Source: Bacteroides propionicigenes | GTDB lineage: Bacteria; Bacteroidota; Bacteroidia; Bacteroidales; Bacteroidaceae | DNA length: 64,000 nucleotides | Assembly: GCF_018390535.1 (NCBI RefSeq) | Contig: NZ_JAHBBW010000001.1 | Location: forward strand, 558,001-622,000 | Direction: 5' to 3' | In this document: one piece after another, positions 46,201 through 53,405 of the stretch | How positions within the stretch are numbered: position 1 is the stretch's first letter | Layout of the letters: each line of letters begins with the position of its first letter | The notes under the pieces: model-generated | The model's database searches: none | The model's input: the letters and a program-made list of their open reading frames with translations, nothing else | What the model was told of the DNA's origin: nothing | Translations under genes and position numbers: made by a program

Positions 46201-49063
46201 CCATACGGAGAATCGAATCGCTCAATGACAGAGTACGGCTCTCCAGCCTTCCCTTCCGCCCGAAAACGTCTACCAAAACATAGGCGTCCTTCATGGAAGT
46301 GCCGAAGTAGAAGAGTGCCGGATGGGTTGCATCGAACTCCGTATTCTTTTCATAGAGGAAGGTTTCCATAAACATAGCCGGACGGGTATCTGTCAATGAG
46401 AACAACACAATATTCACCGTATTGTCCGCATTGCTGACCTCCTTACCGTCGCGGTCGCGAACCGACATGACAAAGCGGTACTCTCCCGACGGTAGTTGTT
46501 TCCAAGCAGCGAAGTCTTTCGTTTCACCCGATGTAAAGGTACTTTCATAAACCGGCTTATCTGATATTCTTCCCGTTTTAGAGTCGAGCACCGGATACAG
46601 ACGACAAATTCCTTCCATGGACAACGTCTCGTTCACGGCATTCATCACTGCCAGTTTTCCCGATATGGAATCTTCTTTGCACAACTCCCTGTTAATATCG
46701 GGCATAAAGAAATAGGCTTGACGGGCAGCGCTTAGGTGACACTGCGAAGTCTGCGTTTCGCCCGCATCCCCTGTGACCGACACTTCTATTTGATAGGAAA
46801 AGCGTTCCCCGCCCATTCTGTCCGTATCTGCGCCCGGCTTCAGAACAACCGGAATGGAGAAGTTACCTTTCGCATCCAGCTGCACCGTGTCCGAGGCAAG
46901 CGGTGCAGCACCTTGTCCCCAGTATCTCCAATTGTTACGACGGGTAACAGTATATACCAACGGAACATCCTGAATGGCCATGCCATTATATGCCTTGACA
47001 TTGCCGGTCACATCTACCGTCTCTCCCAAACAGAAGGCTTCTTTCACCGGATTAAAAGTAATCTCAAAGGTAGGCCGCTTGTAATCCTCCACCCGTACGG
47101 AAACGGACGTTCTGTTTTTGACTTCAACCGTAAAGTTACCATTCAAGCAAACTGTCGGCAACACCAATTCTGTCGTAAAGGAACCGAATTCGTTGGTATT
47201 GACGTTCTTCTGTACCAGTTCTTTTCTGTTTACGTCCAACAAACGTACCTGATAACTCTTTCCTGCCAGGACTTGGGCCTTATCCGTTTCCTGTTCATAA
47301 GCGATGCCTTTGACATAAACAGTCTGACCGGGACGATACAAAGAACGGTCCGTCAGCAGAGTGATATGTTCTTCCGGACGCGACTCACCGCGCTCGTAAT
47401 ATCTGTTCAAATAAATAATCTGAGGCATCATAGCGGTATCTGTCCCTTTACGCGCCACATAGCTGCGGATAGTTTTATTCCATTCTACAACAGCCTTGCC
47501 GCCGGCATCGGTAGTAACCGTCTGCACCAGTTTGCGGTCTTTTTCATTGTACGCGGAATAGAAACTGACCGTTGCATCGGAAATAGGTTGTCCGCTACGG
47601 CTATCTACCGTAACCACTTCCATTTTGTTATCCGGCAGAGACAGCGTCAATACCTTGAAACGGGTTGAAACAAGAAATGAATCTGCCGTACGGGCTGTTG
47701 CGACATCCGGCACAATCTGTAATATATAAACGCCCGGTTCGTCCGGCACATAAAACTTCAAGTCCGTACGTTGCAGGTTGTTTGATGACTCTCCTTGTTT
47801 TCCATCTTGCCCAGTGAAAGCATCCAGTTCAAAATGAGTTGCAGACAATTTACGGGCATGTTTCTGATAGAATGCCTTGCTTATTCCGGTATCCATCCAA
47901 GGTATTTCGGACAGATTCGTACGGTACAGGTTCAGCGTAAATCCTTTCAGATTACGATAGGTCACGTCCAACTTCAATGAGTCACCGGGATAAACACTCC
48001 CCTGGGTATTAATATCCAAATAGGGTTGCAGGATATTTTCCCGTATGTTCCGCAGTTCATTAACACGCTTATAAGCCGAGTAGCGTTTCACCCCTTCATC
48101 ACAGGTCTGCAAAGCCCCATCAATATAAGTTCCTCCCAAACTGCGGAGCCGGTCGGCCTTACAAATGTAGACTTCCGCACAGACTTCACGCGTGCCATAT
48201 TCCCGAATCAGATTGTCCAAAACTTCGAGATATTCTTTATTGAGTTCTTCTTTTCGCTCACGATAAGCGGCATAAGGTTCGCGGTTTATACCGCCACCGG
48301 CTACTTTCCACTTCCAGTAATCAAGCGTTGCCAGTATCACGGCGTCTTCCGCCCCGTTACGATGCCGGTAAGCCTTTATCATCTCTGTATAAATACCGCC
48401 AATCCGGGCGCGTTGCAATGAATCCACCCGAAAGCCGTCCAATAGCCGATAAGTGTCGACTGCACGGGTCGCCAGCAGATGGTACATATCGTGCCCGTAA
48501 AAACGGCTTCCGTCTTCCAGCACTACAAAAGGCACATATTCCTTGGAAGAGACTTCAAGCAAGCGGAGGGAATCCCGCAATGAGGCAAGGTTATGTTCGT
48601 CTACCTTAGCAACAAAAAGATTATCGCTCCACTCACGAATGTCTGCAGGGGCTTCGTCTACGTCCAAAGACGTACGTTCCGACAACAGCCGCCGGTTGCC
48701 TCGCATATAATCCGCATATTCGCGGGCAAGCAGTGAATGCAGAATAGCTTTGCTTACGGGGTTCGGTTCCGATTTCACCCAACTTTCCAGATTCCTTAAA
48801 TTAGTATACAGGCTATCCGGAGTCAGTCTTTCCTGATAAGCTTCCCGATAGATATATGCCTTTAGCATTTGCGGAGCGTTCTTCTCCAGCTCGGCTTTCC
48901 GGTAAATTTTCCCCGTCAGCTTCACTGCAGTTTGCGGCAAACTCTTCTTTTGAGCTTGCTCTACCTGTTTCCACAGGTTGTCATAGGACTGAGCATGCAA
49001 GGAAAGGAAGCACACTCCAATCATCAGCAGAAACAATGTACAAAATCTTTGGAATTTCTTCAT
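43256..49063 (-). CDS. Alpha-2-macroglobulin-like protein lacking the thioester
   Basis: The 1935-residue protein has a cleavable signal peptide (FLLMIGVCFLSLHAQ) without a lipobox. A long helical N-terminal part precedes an MG2 domain (about 560-660, LLTDRSLYRPGQTVYVKGIAYEQE). The A2M domain lies around 1165-1215 (FFYPQLRTNEQGEIAFSFTMPQSLTRWNFRGYSHT), then a terpenoid-cyclase-like domain (about 1370-1750). Bacterial A2M proteins trap proteases in the periplasm, often through a CxEQ thioester. Here the equivalent position (about residue 1388) reads QPATDNAISWA, so no thioester can form. No PBP1C partner is adjacent. Confidence 0.92.
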   Translation of the reverse strand: MKKFQRFCTLFLLMIGVCFLSLHAQSYDNLWKQVEQAQKKSLPQTAVKLTGKIYRKAELEKNAPQMLKAYIYREAYQERLTPDSLYTNLRNLESWVKSEPNPVSKAILHSLLAREYADYMRGNRRLLSERTSLDVDEAPADIREWSDNLFVAKVDEHNLASLRDSLRLLEVSSKEYVPFVVLEDGSRFYGHDMYHLLATRAVDTYRLLDGFRVDSLQRARIGGIYTEMIKAYRHRNGAEDAVILATLDYWKWKVAGGGINREPYAAYRERKEELNKEYLEVLDNLIREYGTREVCAEVYICKADRLRSLGGTYIDGALQTCDEGVKRYSAYKRVNELRNIRENILQPYLDINTQGSVYPGDSLKLDVTYRNLKGFTLNLYRTNLSEIPWMDTGISKAFYQKHARKLSATHFELDAFTGQDGKQGESSNNLQRTDLKFYVPDEPGVYILQIVPDVATARTADSFLVSTRFKVLTLSLPDNKMEVVTVDSRSGQPISDATVSFYSAYNEKDRKLVQTVTTDAGGKAVVEWNKTIRSYVARKGTDTAMMPQIIYLNRYYERGESRPEEHITLLTDRSLYRPGQTVYVKGIAYEQETDKAQVLAGKSYQVRLLDVNRKELVQKNVNTNEFGSFTTELVLPTVCLNGNFTVEVKNRTSVSVRVEDYKRPTFEITFNPVKEAFCLGETVDVTGNVKAYNGMAIQDVPLVYTVTRRNNWRYWGQGAAPLASDTVQLDAKGNFSIPVVLKPGADTDRMGGERFSYQIEVSVTGDAGETQTSQCHLSAARQAYFFMPDINRELCKEDSISGKLAVMNAVNETLSMEGICRLYPVLDSKTGRISDKPVYESTFTSGETKDFAAWKQLPSGEYRFVMSVRDRDGKEVSNADNTVNIVLFSLTDTRPAMFMETFLYEKNTEFDATHPALFYFGTSMKDAYVLVDVFGRKGRLESRTLSLSDSILRMEYPYREEYGDGVAVQFTFVKNGQLYTRRVELRKRLPERTLDMKWEVFRDRLRPGQEEEWRLVIKTPQGFPAAAEMLAMMYDASLDRIYSRSQSLSVYYNRYIPYYYWDSNNNNGKSYAPYFPTKSWTVPVWHFDYFISPYTGVAEVLQIVENSAIVSGSGYGTTRNKMIAGRAVEAKYVPAQVEEGVADVVFESETIPLDGQTLQPVADLRTNFAETAFFYPQLRTNEQGEIAFSFTMPQSLTRWNFRGYSHTRDMMTGMLDATAATAKEFMLTPNMPRFVRVGDKTQIAAGVANLTGKAVKGTVVFTLFDPVTEKIISTRRQKFSVEAGKTVSVDFRFDVTERYDLLGVRMVADGGTFSDGEQHLLPVLSNKEYITETLAMPVRGEETRTFSLDSLFNGNSRTATDRRLTVEFTGNPAWYAVQALPVLSQPATDNAISWATAFYANSLAGYIANSQPRIKAVFDNWRLSGGTKETFLSQLEKNQDVKNILLDESPWLLEATTEAEQQQRIATLFDVNQLNYRNMSSLLKLKELQGEEGAWSWFGGMSGNRYVTSYITGLLVRLSLFTDKTLPEEVAGMKDKAFDYLNKEALKEYRAIRKAEKNGAKITVLSDAVMEYLYLVALGSEKLSGEYAKAFDYFLTKLGRNLENGTMICKAQTAIILQTVGRRTEANEFIASIKEHLVQTDEMGAHFAFYANPYTWGMMPVPAHVAVMEALHKAGGNDALVEEMKLWLLKQKQATAWNSPVATADAIYALLCRGNNLLESKGDVRIILGNKVLETLSPAKTTVPGLGYIKEVFTQGSPELKATSVTIEKRDAGIAWGAVYAQYLSPISDVKQQGGELNIEKKLFVERISADGQKSLQPLSDAAQLSVGDKVVSRLTLRLDRAMDFIQLKDQRGACFEPVSSLSGYRWSSGFGYYAEVEDAGANFFFDHLGKGVYVLEHSYRVARGGTYETGLATVQCAYAPEYASHSAGGTVVIK

Positions 49064-49092
49064 AGCTATTCTATTGTTATAGTGGTTAGAAA

Positions 49093-49100
49093 CAAAAATA
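49093..49100 (-). promoter_or_regulatory. -7 box for the A2M-like gene
   Basis: TATTTTTG on the minus strand matches TAnnTTTG, 29 bases before the A2M start. It suggests that the A2M gene is transcribed separately from the upstream peptide genes. Confidence 0.45.
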
Positions 49101-49184
49101 ACAAATTAATAGTTATGTTGTGCCGACTTTTAGTAAAAAATAAAAAAAACAAAGCATATGCTGACACAATCCTCCTCGGTAACA

Positions 49185-49224
49185 AATATAAAAAAACGAG
49201 GGATACATTCTCAGAACATATCCC
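49185..49224 (-). terminator. Intrinsic terminator of the peptide cluster
   Basis: Read as minus-strand RNA, 49224-49213 pairs fully with 49211-49200 over 12 base pairs, two of them G-U. CUCG and a seven-U run follow. On the plus strand two positions mismatch, so the hairpin is built for minus-strand transcription. It lies 25 bases after the last peptide stop. Confidence 0.75.
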
Positions 49225-49248
49225 CCGGTCTCTTATCGATTACTACAC

Positions 49249-49344
49249 TCATCTTGGGTAGTTATAATACTTCATTGCTTCAATCCAGTTCTCACCAACT
49301 TTAGTAAGAACCTCTTTGAAAGAATTTACAATCTTTTTTCCCAT
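49249..49344 (-). CDS. Small peptide C, 31 residues
   Basis: This short frame opens MGKKIVNSFKEVLTKVG and ends in a Tyr-rich tail (KYYNYPR). It shares M-x-K-K-I-x-x-S-F-[RK]-x-x-L-x-x-V-G-x-N with peptide B, with ten identical positions over about 30. It would form a basic amphipathic helix and has no signal peptide or double-glycine leader. It is the last of three related frames in a row, followed by a terminator in the matching orientation. No function is known to me. Confidence 0.6.
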   Translation of the reverse strand: MGKKIVNSFKEVLTKVGENWIEAMKYYNYPR

Positions 49345-49387
49345 AATCTTATCAATTAAATTAAATACCCTGAAAACTTTTTTTTCT

Positions 49388-49480
49388 TTACTTCTTAATG
49401 GTGTAACCCATCATTAACATCTCATTACGACCTACCTCTGCGAGAATACGTCTGAATGAGCTCATAATCTTCTTTTTCAT
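49388..49480 (-). CDS. Small peptide B, 30 residues
   Basis: The frame opens MKKKIMSSFRRILAEVG and ends MGYTIKK. It is clearly similar to peptide C downstream and more loosely to peptide A upstream. AAGG lies 3 bases before the ATG. It is predicted to be a cationic amphipathic helix. An internal ATG at 49465 would give a shorter product without the KKKI start. Confidence 0.6.
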   Translation of the reverse strand: MKKKIMSSFRRILAEVGRNEMLMMGYTIKK

Positions 49481-49550
49481 AACCTTAAAAAATTAAACTA
49501 ACATCTTGAAAACTGAAAACTAATTTCTCTCTTAAAAAGGGGATGAATGC

Positions 49551-49625
49551 TTAAAGCATTACATAACCCCAAATGTTCTTATCGGCCTCGCCGAAATGTC
49601 TGAACAAACTCCTTAACTTTTTCAT
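49551..49625 (-). CDS. Small peptide A, 24 residues
   Basis: The frame opens MKKLRSLFRHFGEADKN and ends GYVML. It shares the KK[IL]..SxFR start and a following Asn with peptides B and C. It has the best translation signal in the window: TAGGAGGA on the minus strand, 7 bases before the ATG. Such a strong Shine-Dalgarno is rare in Bacteroides and supports real translation. A promoter match lies 77 bases upstream. Function unknown. Confidence 0.68.
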   Translation of the reverse strand: MKKLRSLFRHFGEADKNIWGYVML

Positions 49626-49632
49626 TTTGTTA

Positions 49633-49640
49633 TCCTCCTA
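49633..49640 (-). promoter_or_regulatory. Strong Shine-Dalgarno site before peptide A
   Basis: TAGGAGGA on the minus strand lies 7 bases before the ATG at 49625 and is complementary to the 16S anti-Shine-Dalgarno. It fixes the start of peptide A. No other gene in this window has a comparably strong, well-spaced site. Confidence 0.75.
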
Positions 49641-49701
49641 AAATCAATCTTGTTACTCTTAAAAATAACCTGTTATCCTATTATTTCTATGTTTTACAAC
49701 A

Positions 49702-49732
49702 CAAAAATAAGGCCTTTGTTCAAGATAGCAAG
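49702..49732 (-). promoter_or_regulatory. Promoter of the three-peptide cluster
   Basis: On the minus strand CTTG (49732-49729, one mismatch to TTTG) is followed after 19 bases by TATTTTTG (49709-49702). This fits the Bacteroides -33/-7 consensus and its spacing. Transcription would begin near 49695, giving a leader of about 70 bases before peptide A. Confidence 0.6.
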
Positions 49733-49811
49733 TGAAAACACATAGAAAAAGATGTTTTATAACATATTTCTTGACCTAAATCAATTTTCTGCAAAGTTGC
49801 AACAATAAGAA

Positions 49812-49873
49812 GAGTCAGAATGGCGGTAAAGCAAAGTTATTCTGACAGGCCAAAGTCAAAATGGCAGTAATAA
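49812..49873. repeat. Direct repeat and hairpin upstream of the peptide cluster
   Basis: GTCAGAATGGCGGTAA (49814) recurs as GTCAAAATGGCAGTAA (49856), 42 bases apart. GTCAGAAT also pairs with ATTCTGAC at 49840-49847. The repeats lie between the pepD terminator and the peptide promoter. The function is unknown. Confidence 0.6.
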
Positions 49874-49904
49874 AAAGCGGGGCACGTTTAAAGTGTCCCG
49901 CTTT
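49874..49904 (-). terminator. Intrinsic terminator of pepD
   Basis: AAAGCGGGGCAC (49874-49885) pairs with GTGTCCCGCTTT (49893-49904) around a 7-base loop. On the minus strand the stem ends in a T-run. It lies 32 bases after the pepD stop codon. Confidence 0.88.
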
Positions 49905-49935
49905 CCGTCTTATTATGTATAAGGTATAAAGAAAA

Positions 49936-51393
49936 TTACTTTTCAGGAGTCTGTTCCAAAGTCGCAACCAAGAAGTCATAGAACTTCGTCACAGACGGAA
50001 TGTATGCACGTTCATCGGGTGAGTGCGGTGAGCGCAACGTAGGACCGAAAGAAATCATGTCAAGCCCCGGACAGTTGGCACCGATAATGCCGCATTCCAA
50101 GCCTGCATGAATCACCTTCACAGCCGGTTCTACACCAAATTGTTGCTTATAGGATAATGTCATGGCATGCAGAATCGGAGAATCCACATTAGGTTGCCAG
50201 CCTGAGTAGCCGCCGCTCAATTCCACTTTCATGCCTGCCATAGAGAAGCACGCAGTCAAGCTATCTGCCAAGAAGTCCTTCATTGTATCACAAGAACTGC
50301 GAGCCAATATACGAACATCCGCCTTGCCGCCTTCAATCGTCACAATGGCCAGATTGGAAGAAGTCTCCACCGTATCGGGAACTGTAGGAATCATACGCAT
50401 TACTCCATTTTGACAAGCCATTAGCACACTAATCATATTGTCCTGAATTTCTTCGGGAACAATGGCGGCAGGCAAATCTACATTTTCCAATTTCAAGGTA
50501 ATGCCTTCTTCAATCGGTGTATATTCTTCATTAATCTGCACCTCATATTCCTTGATATAGTCTTCCAATCCTTCGATGTCTTCAGGATTAAACACCAATA
50601 CAGCGTGTGCCTCACGCGGAATGGCATTGCGCATATTACCACCTTCAAAACTTGACAACTGGCAATCGAACTCAATCAGTAAGTCATGTACGATACGGGC
50701 AAGCAGCTTATTGGCATTGCCACGTCCCTGATTGATTTCCAATCCGGAATGTCCGCCACGCAATCCCTTCAAAGTTATCCGACGGGCTACGAAATCAGCT
50801 GCAGGAGCTTCTTCCTTATATTCCAGCGTAGCCGTAATGTCGATGCCGCCCGCGCAACCGATATAAAGTTCTCCTTCGTCCTCCGAATCAAGATTCAGCA
50901 GAATCTCACCGTTCAGCGTGCCCGGCTTCAAACCGAATGCGCCGTACATACCCGTTTCCTCATCCTTGGTAATCAACGCTTCCAATGGACCATGTTTCAG
51001 GTCTTTCGCCTCAAGTACCGCCATGATAGCGGCTACACCCAAACCATCATCTGCGCCCAGAGTGGTGCCTTTGGCCTTCAGCCAATCACCGTCAATGTAG
51101 GTTTCAATGGGGTCTTTGGTAAAATCATGAACTGTATCGTTGTTCTTCTGCGGAACCATATCCATATGGGCCTGCAGAATGACACCTTTGCGGTTTTCCA
51201 TACCCGGAGTAGCCGGTTTGCGGATAATGACATTGCCGACCTCGTCAACAAATGATTCCAAACCCAAGCCCTTACCGAAATTTATCAAGAACTCAGTTAT
51301 TTTCTCCATATGTCCGGACGGACGGGGTATCTGAGTCAGCGAATAGAAATGCTTCCACACATTTTGTGGAGCCAACTGTAAGATTGTACTCAT
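49936..51393 (-). CDS. pepD: Aminoacyl-histidine dipeptidase (M20 family)
   Basis: PepD is a cytosolic metallopeptidase that splits Xaa-His and other dipeptides. The 485-residue protein has the M20 metal-binding set: His76 and Asp78 in LQAHMDMV, GADDGLG (about 115), DEETG (about 147), LDSEDEG (about 172), and the C-terminal PHSPDERAYI with the last histidine. A lid domain fills the middle (ITLKGLRGGHSGLEIN). Length is normal for PepD. It is followed by its own terminator. Confidence 0.95.
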   Translation of the reverse strand: MSTILQLAPQNVWKHFYSLTQIPRPSGHMEKITEFLINFGKGLGLESFVDEVGNVIIRKPATPGMENRKGVILQAHMDMVPQKNNDTVHDFTKDPIETYIDGDWLKAKGTTLGADDGLGVAAIMAVLEAKDLKHGPLEALITKDEETGMYGAFGLKPGTLNGEILLNLDSEDEGELYIGCAGGIDITATLEYKEEAPAADFVARRITLKGLRGGHSGLEINQGRGNANKLLARIVHDLLIEFDCQLSSFEGGNMRNAIPREAHAVLVFNPEDIEGLEDYIKEYEVQINEEYTPIEEGITLKLENVDLPAAIVPEEIQDNMISVLMACQNGVMRMIPTVPDTVETSSNLAIVTIEGGKADVRILARSSCDTMKDFLADSLTACFSMAGMKVELSGGYSGWQPNVDSPILHAMTLSYKQQFGVEPAVKVIHAGLECGIIGANCPGLDMISFGPTLRSPHSPDERAYIPSVTKFYDFLVATLEQTPEK

Positions 51394-51471
51394 AATTATA
51401 AAAGTTGTTTTCGCAAATATAAGAGTTATTTTTCAATATCCCTCCAATCGATAATGCAAAAGTCTTCTAAT

Positions 51472-52455
51472 TCATTTTGCACGGTTCGCCAACGAAACGT
51501 GCAGCCCGCCGTAGATACCAAGCACTATAACCAGTAAGGTTTGAATACCGTGTACTATCAACGCAAACACGCCCGCATCCGTGGCATTCACACCGTAAAG
51601 CATCATCATGGTGATAACGGCAAAGTGCCAAGGCCCCGCCCCGTTGGGCGTAGGAACAATTACTGCAAACGTTCCGCCAACAAACATCACCATTGCGGCT
51701 TGAAAACTAAGATGTTCCGTAAAAGAAAAGCTATAGAAAGTCAGATAGAAATGATAGAAATAACATCCCCATATAAGTAAGGTATAAAGAATAAATAAGG
51801 GGATATTCTTCACATTACGAAGCGACATCACCCCTTCACACACATTCAGCACAACTCCCTTCACCTTCTCAAAAAAAGAAAGCATCCGCATCAGATAGTA
51901 CATCAGCACCAGCACACCGATAACACAAAACAGGGAAACATAAAACCAGGGAGAGGTCAGCAGGTGCATCAGTGAAGGGATTTTTGTACCCGTCTCCTGA
52001 AAGAAGCGGAGAAACACCGGCATCTGCACCAGAAAAGTAAATCCCGTAATCAGAAGGATACACAAAGTGTCCACCAAACGCTCGGTTACCACAGTTCCCA
52101 AAGATTTGGAGAATGAAACATCATCATACTTAGCCAGAACACCACAACGCGACACCTCGCCCACACGGGGCAATATCAAATTGGTAGCATAGGAAATGAA
52201 TATGGCATCCACGCAATCGCCCCTCTTAGGGTAAGCCCTCAGCGGTTCCAACGTCTGCCGCCAACGCCACCCGCGAAACACATGGCTCATCACGCCAAAG
52301 AACAGTGAAAGCAACATCCAGCCCCAATTCGTGCCATACAAAAGCACCTCTTTTGCGCGTTCAAAATCAAAATCACGATACACCCAATACAGGATAAAAC
52401 CGCCCAAAAGAACGGGCAACACGATTTTCAATGTCTTTTTTATTATCTTATTCAT
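51472..52455 (-). CDS. YbhN/LPG-synthase-TM flippase-like membrane protein
   Basis: The 327-residue protein has about eight membrane helices and the family segments SHVFRGWRWRQTLEPL, ISYATNLILPRVGEVSRCGVLAKY and GGTFAVIVPTPNGAGPWHFAV. It lacks the catalytic C-terminal domain of lysylphosphatidylglycerol synthase. Members may transport lipids or glycolipid intermediates; the substrate is unknown. It is divergent from rsmA and lies 78 bases upstream of pepD on the same strand. Confidence 0.85.
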   Translation of the reverse strand: MNKIIKKTLKIVLPVLLGGFILYWVYRDFDFERAKEVLLYGTNWGWMLLSLFFGVMSHVFRGWRWRQTLEPLRAYPKRGDCVDAIFISYATNLILPRVGEVSRCGVLAKYDDVSFSKSLGTVVTERLVDTLCILLITGFTFLVQMPVFLRFFQETGTKIPSLMHLLTSPWFYVSLFCVIGVLVLMYYLMRMLSFFEKVKGVVLNVCEGVMSLRNVKNIPLFILYTLLIWGCYFYHFYLTFYSFSFTEHLSFQAAMVMFVGGTFAVIVPTPNGAGPWHFAVITMMMLYGVNATDAGVFALIVHGIQTLLVIVLGIYGGLHVSLANRAK

Positions 52456-52527
52456 CGTTTTACCTTAAAATTCATCCGGCACACGTCGTAATTTGTGATT
52501 TGTAACTCGTAATTCGCCGAAAAGGAT

Positions 52528-52535
52528 TACCTTTG
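52528..52535 (+). promoter_or_regulatory. -7 box for rsmA
   Basis: TACCTTTG matches TAnnTTTG, 29 bases before the rsmA ATG. Upstream lies a run of near-repeated GTAATTTGT/GTAACTCGT words (52488-52515). Confidence 0.45.
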
Positions 52536-52564
52536 AACCGCAAAAGTAACGATTTAGTTGATAC

Positions 52565-53371
52565 ATGAGATTAGTTAAACCTAAAAAGTTTCTCGGCCAG
52601 CACTTTCTGAAAGACTTGAAAGTGGCTCAGGACATTGCCGACACCGTAGACGCCTGCCCCAAACTTCCGATACTGGAAGTGGGACCGGGTATGGGGGTGC
52701 TGACGCAATTCCTTCTACCCAAAGAGCGCACGGTAAAAGTTGTGGAAGTGGATTACGAATCGGTGGCCTATCTGCGGGAAGCCTACCCGCAATTGGAGGA
52801 TAATATCATAGAAGACGACTTCTTGAAAATGAATCTGCAACGCCTGTTCGACGGGCAGCCTTTCGTACTGACGGGTAACTATCCCTATAACATATCCAGC
52901 CAGATTTTCTTCAAGATGCTGGACAACAAAGACCTGATACCATGCTGTACGGGCATGATACAGAAAGAAGTTGCCGAGCGCATCGCCGCCGGTCCGGGCA
53001 GCAAGACGTACGGCATTCTGAGTGTACTGATACAGGCTTGGTATCGCGTGGAGTACCTCTTCACCGTAAGCGAGCACGTATTCAACCCGCCTCCCAAAGT
53101 GAAAAGCGCCGTTATCCGCATGACGCGCAATGACACGCAACAATTGGGATGCGACGAAAAGTTGTTCAAGCAGGTGGTGAAAACCACATTTAACCAGCGC
53201 CGGAAAACCCTGCGCAACTCCATAAAACCGATACTTGGCAAAGAATGTCCGCTGACCGAAGACGTCCTCTTCAACAAACGTCCCGAACAGCTTTCCGTAC
53301 AGGAATTCATAGAGTTGACCAACCGGGTGGAAACAGCGTTGAAAGAGATGAAAGAAGAAACGGACAAATGA
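52565..53371 (+). CDS. rsmA: 16S rRNA dimethyladenosine transferase RsmA (KsgA)
   Basis: RsmA dimethylates two adjacent adenosines near the 3' end of 16S rRNA during small-subunit maturation. The 268-residue protein has the opening KKFLGQHFLKD, the SAM site EVGPGMGVLTQFLL (about residues 38-51), and the NYPYNISSQIFF catalytic motif (about 104-115). The C-terminal helical domain contains FNQRRKTLRNSIKP. Length is normal. mgtE follows 34 bases downstream on the same strand. Confidence 0.96.
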   Translation: MRLVKPKKFLGQHFLKDLKVAQDIADTVDACPKLPILEVGPGMGVLTQFLLPKERTVKVVEVDYESVAYLREAYPQLEDNIIEDDFLKMNLQRLFDGQPFVLTGNYPYNISSQIFFKMLDNKDLIPCCTGMIQKEVAERIAAGPGSKTYGILSVLIQAWYRVEYLFTVSEHVFNPPPKVKSAVIRMTRNDTQQLGCDEKLFKQVVKTTFNQRRKTLRNSIKPILGKECPLTEDVLFNKRPEQLSVQEFIELTNRVETALKEMKEETDK

Positions 53372-53405
53372 GAATTTAACGGCTTTCAGCCTTAGGCGAT
53401 ACACA

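Noticed and set aside
48869..49261. 130-codon plus-strand frame across the A2M start region
   Set aside because: It is antisense to the A2M signal peptide region and crosses the peptide terminator; no coding features.
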